DNA of 64,000 nucleotides, taken from the NCBI RefSeq assembly GCF_016427535.1, contig NZ_JAELXV010000006.1, forward strand, positions 357,452 to 421,451. Direction: 5' to 3'. The DNA comes from Hymenobacter sp. BT559 (GTDB lineage Bacteria; Bacteroidota; Bacteroidia; Cytophagales; Hymenobacteraceae). Both the position numbers and the translations under genes were made by a program. Of this stretch, positions 61,542-64,000 are shown piece after piece. The notes beneath the pieces were generated by a model, which was given only the letters and a program-made list of their open reading frames with translations, was not told the origin of the DNA and made no database searches. The number at the start of each line of letters is the position of its first letter. Positions within the stretch are counted from its first letter, which is position 1.

Positions 61542-62690
61542 ATGCTTTCCGAACCTACTTACTTGGCGGCCCGCATGGTCGCGCCCGCGTTGGCGGTGCA
61601 TTTTGCCCAGCACTGGGCCGATGCCGCGCGGCTGGGCGGGCCGCTGCTGGCCGCTCCGCCCGACGCCCCGCTTATTGAGGCAGTTATTGATGTGGCCTTT
61701 TGGGCCAGCCTACGCCGCGAGGAAGGCCGGCCGCCGCGTATTTCGCTGGCCCTGCTAGCACCCGCCGATGCCGAGCGGCCGTTGCGGTTTGCGCACCGGC
61801 TGCGCCTCACGCCCCAGGCCCTCAACAAGCTGGCGCCGGCCGTAGAGCAGCCTGGCGTGCACCTAGGGGTGGGCCAAGACGAGCAGGGCCTCTACCTATG
61901 GGGCACCATCACGCACGTGCCGCCGGTGTGCTTTGTGCTCGAAGTGGTAGAGCCCGGTCTGCTGGTGGCCAAGCACCGCCGGGCCGACGGCTTTGGCAAG
62001 TTTGTGAATGTGGCCGTGCTACGCGGCGACCAGGTGCGGGTAGTAGACGAGGAAAACCGCGGCCTGGCCGACTACCCCGCCCTACGCGAATCGTTGCCGG
62101 CTATCTCGCTTTCGTCTAGCGCGGTGCGCGGCACCAGCCCGGCCGTGGAGGTGCTGCTAGAACTGGCCCGCGCCATGCGCGCCCACGGCCGCGGCGGCCT
62201 GGTGCTGCTGGTGCCCGCCGGCTCCGAGGCCTGGCACGAGTCTATTGTGCAGCCCCTCAACTACCCCGTGGCCCCGGCCTACGACAACATCGCCACGCTG
62301 CTCAGCGAACCCGACCACACCCAGCGCGACTGGCAAGACAACCTGCTCGATACTATTGCGGTGGTGGGCGGCTTTACGGCGGTCGATGGCGCCACGGTCA
62401 TCACGCAGCAATACGACCTGCTGGCGTTTGGGGCCAAGGTTACGCGCCGCGCCACGGGCTCGCCCGTCGAGCAGCTCATCGTGACCGAGCCCGTGGTGGG
62501 CACCAGCGCTACTACCCTGCACCCGGCCAAAAACGGCGGTACCCGCCACCTAGCTGCCGCGCAGTTTGTGCACGACCAGCACGACGCCGTGGCCCTGGTA
62601 GCCTCGCAAGACGGCAATTTCACGGTCTTTACCTGGTCCGAGCAGCTCGCCATGGTGCACGCCCACCGCATCGATGTACTGCTGCTCTGA
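61542..62690 (+). CDS. DACNV-type protein with DisA_N-like domain
   Basis: 382 residues, ATG 61542. The C-terminal ~110 residues resemble the diadenylate cyclase (DisA_N) fold: VDGATVITQQYDLLAFGAKV carries DGA at 282-284 and GGTRHLAAAQFV carries GTRHL at 333-337. Active DAC enzymes have DGA and RHR; here the third residue of the latter is Leu337. The N-terminal ~270 residues fit the DACNV sensor variant that I know from comparative genomics. No signal or membrane helix. It is followed after 62 bp by a HipA-type kinase gene. Whether it makes c-di-AMP or only binds a nucleotide is open. Confidence 0.75.
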   Translation: MLSEPTYLAARMVAPALAVHFAQHWADAARLGGPLLAAPPDAPLIEAVIDVAFWASLRREEGRPPRISLALLAPADAERPLRFAHRLRLTPQALNKLAPAVEQPGVHLGVGQDEQGLYLWGTITHVPPVCFVLEVVEPGLLVAKHRRADGFGKFVNVAVLRGDQVRVVDEENRGLADYPALRESLPAISLSSSAVRGTSPAVEVLLELARAMRAHGRGGLVLLVPAGSEAWHESIVQPLNYPVAPAYDNIATLLSEPDHTQRDWQDNLLDTIAVVGGFTAVDGATVITQQYDLLAFGAKVTRRATGSPVEQLIVTEPVVGTSATTLHPAKNGGTRHLAAAQFVHDQHDAVALVASQDGNFTVFTWSEQLAMVHAHRIDVLLL

Positions 62691-62752
62691 GTCTGCTTAG
62701 GCTCGTTTCTCTCTTATCGGCCCGTCCTTTGCGGCTTCTGCCACGCTTTTCT

Positions 62753-63556
62753 ATGCCCGCTCCTACCCTCGCTCTGCGCACTGTACAAGTCACGCGCTAC
62801 ATCACGCCGCTGCGCGAAGGCGGCTCACTGCCTGCTTTGGTGGAGGCCGACGATGGCTTTATGTACGTAGTGAAGTTTCGCGGTGCGGGTCAGGGTATCA
62901 AGGTACTAGTGGCCGAGCTGATAGTGGGCGAGTTGGCCCGCGCTCTAGGGCTGCGCGTGCCCGAACTGGTATTTTGTGAGCTCAATGAAGCCTTTGGCCG
63001 AGCCGAGCCCGACGAGGAAATTCAAGACTTACTTAAGGCGAGCGTGGGCCAGAACCTGGCCCTGCACTACCTAGCCGGCGCCAGCACCTTCGACCCGCTC
63101 GTGACCAAGGTAGAGCCCGCACTGGCCTCGCTCATTGTGTGGCTCGACTGCCTAACGCTGAACGTGGACCGCACCGCCCGCAATACCAATATGCTCATTT
63201 GGCACAAGGAGCTATGGCTCATCGACCACGGTGCGGCGCTCTATGTGCACCACACCGGCCCCGACTGGGCGCAGCCCCGCCCCCAGCCGCGCACTTTCGG
63301 GCAGGTGAAAGACCATGTGCTGCTGCCCCAAGCCAGCGAGCTGGCCGCCGCCGATGCTGAAGGCCACGCCCGCCTCACGCCCGAGGTGTTGCGCGCCATT
63401 GTGGCCCTGGTGCCCGATGAGTGGCTCACCGACGAATCGTCGGACCTGGCGCCCGCCGAGCGGCGCGCCGAGTACGTGCAGTTTTTGGAAGCGCGCCTAG
63501 CGGCTTCCGCCTTTTTTGTTCAAGAAGCCCAAGCCGCCCGCCATGCACTTGTTTGA
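62753..63556 (+). CDS. HipA-family kinase (HipA_2 type)
   Basis: 267 residues from ATG 62753 (MPAPTLALRTVQVTRYITPLREGGSLPALVEADDG). Protein-kinase-like fold: a Lys in YVVKFRG, catalytic Asp139 with Asn144 (NVDRTARNTNM), and IDHG at 157-160 as DFG equivalent. All key residues are intact, so it is probably an active Ser/Thr kinase. Much smaller than E. coli HipA (440) and without a HipB antitoxin. Its 3' end overlaps the next gene by 14 bp, pointing to a co-translated pair. Likely cytoplasmic. Confidence 0.88.
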   Translation: MPAPTLALRTVQVTRYITPLREGGSLPALVEADDGFMYVVKFRGAGQGIKVLVAELIVGELARALGLRVPELVFCELNEAFGRAEPDEEIQDLLKASVGQNLALHYLAGASTFDPLVTKVEPALASLIVWLDCLTLNVDRTARNTNMLIWHKELWLIDHGAALYVHHTGPDWAQPRPQPRTFGQVKDHVLLPQASELAAADAEGHARLTPEVLRAIVALVPDEWLTDESSDLAPAERRAEYVQFLEARLAASAFFVQEAQAARHALV

Positions 63557-63920
63557 GTACGCCGTGCTGCGCGTGGTGCCGCGCGTCGAGCGCGAAGAAT
63601 TTCTAAACGTGGGCGTTATCCTATTCTGCCCCGCCCAAGGTTTTCTGCAAGTCAAGTTTGAAGTAAACGAGGCGCGCCTGCGCGCCTTTGCCGGCCACCA
63701 GCTCGACTTAGGCGAGTTGCACGAGCGCTTGCGCTCGTTCGAGCGCATTTGCCGAGGCCGGGCCGAGGGTGGGCCCATCGGGCAGCTAGCGGTGGCCTCG
63801 CGGTTTCGCTGGCTCACGGCCCAGCGTAGCACTGTGGTACAGACCTCGCCCGTGCACCCCGGCCTAAGTGCCGATGCAGCCACCACCCTAGGTCGGCTGT
63901 TTGCGGAGCTGGTGCAGTAA
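63543..63920 (+). CDS. DUF3037 protein, partner of HipA-type kinase
   Basis: 125 residues from ATG 63543 (MHLFEYAVLRVVPRVEREEFLNVG), overlapping the kinase gene by 14 bp; a TTG further upstream is less likely. The sequence RVVPRVEREEFLNVGVILFCPAQGFL is the characteristic N-terminal part of DUF3037, a small family that frequently lies beside HipA-like kinases. No catalytic site is known. It might be a regulator or substrate of the kinase. The operon ends in a 76-bp palindrome. Confidence 0.88.
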   Translation: MHLFEYAVLRVVPRVEREEFLNVGVILFCPAQGFLQVKFEVNEARLRAFAGHQLDLGELHERLRSFERICRGRAEGGPIGQLAVASRFRWLTAQRSTVVQTSPVHPGLSADAATTLGRLFAELVQ

Positions 63921-63924
63921 GTCT

Positions 63925-64000
63925 AAGGTTCTGCTGCCATTAAAAAGGGAAGTCCGACTAGTACTAGTCGGACTTCCCTTTTTAATGGCAGCAGAACCTT
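63925..64000. terminator. Loopless 76-bp perfect palindrome at window end
   Basis: Each arm of 38 bp (63925-63962) is the exact complement of 63963-64000. Centre ACTAGTACTAGT; outer parts hold TTAAAAAGGGAAGTCCG / CGGACTTCCCTTTTTAA. It follows the DUF3037 stop by 4 bp and may continue beyond the window. Confidence 0.85.

Overview
The window looks like chromosomal DNA of a Bacteroidota bacterium of the order Cytophagales, most likely Hymenobacter or a close relative. Evidence: a G+C-rich sequence; -7 promoter elements of the Bacteroidota type TAnnTTTG instead of E. coli -10 boxes; many secreted lipoproteins with a Cys after a loose lipobox; a type IX secretion C-terminal sorting domain (44262-45509); a MarR/YceI pair, a BI-1 protein, an M61 peptidase, a GH3-type adenylating enzyme and a giant exosortase-type VIT protein. 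No rRNA, phage, insertion sequence or CRISPR array was seen. One tRNA is present (Leu, CAG).

Layout. 1-4.4 kb, minus strand: a zinc-dependent phospholipase C-like protein cut by the window edge, a class III CoA-transferase, a compact ABC ATPase plus small membrane partner, and a methyltransferase. 4.5-16.3 kb, mostly plus: DEAD-box RNA helicase with a structured leader, M16 peptidase lipoprotein, isocitrate dehydrogenase, an AT-rich orphan lipoprotein, tandem DinB/YfiT-like paralogues, a TPR lipoprotein (minus), dihydrolipoamide dehydrogenase and a further lipoprotein. 16.3-26.1 kb: YceI and its MarR regulator, a dipeptide epimerase, a dicarboxylate/glutamate symporter, lipoproteins, a large GAF-domain protein, a PAP2 phosphatase and tRNA-Leu. 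26.3-40.5 kb: methyltransferase, M61 peptidase, BI-1 protein, metallo-beta-lactamase-fold hydrolase, sodium:solute symporter, TonB-domain protein, MsbA-like ABC exporter, a degenerate ExbD-like protein, a Gfo/Idh/MocA oxidoreductase and a GH63-type glucosidase. 40.5-58.1 kb: VanZ-like protein, GH3 enzyme, OsmC, T9SS cargo protein, phosphosugar mutase, S24/XRE repressor, RecQ, esterase-like lipoprotein, RlmL-like RNA methyltransferase, trehalase, KptA and MurB. 58.2-64 kb: the exosortase-associated VIT protein, then a DAC-like sensor, a HipA-type kinase and a DUF3037 protein in a row, closed by a loopless 76-bp palindrome.

Most genes are housekeeping or cell-envelope functions. Central carbon metabolism is represented by Icd, Lpd and the phosphosugar mutase; glycan and trehalose use by the GH63 enzyme, trehalase and Gfo/Idh/MocA protein; envelope work by MurB, dipeptide epimerase, PAP2, TonB and ExbD-like proteins and many lipoproteins.

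The main unusual observations are: (i) the palindrome CCTAGG occurs about 100 times by eye, roughly five times the composition-based expectation, although CTAG is normally rare in bacteria; (ii) many intergenic hairpins are extremely long and nearly loopless, several with CCTAGG at the base; (iii) the DAC-like / HipA-like kinase / DUF3037 cluster at 61.5-63.9 kb is the best candidate for a poorly described signalling or defence-type module; (iv) an ExbD homologue lacks the essential membrane aspartate; (v) intergenic inverted repeats share a common core; (vi) the MsbA-like exporter has a potentially pseudoknotted leader.
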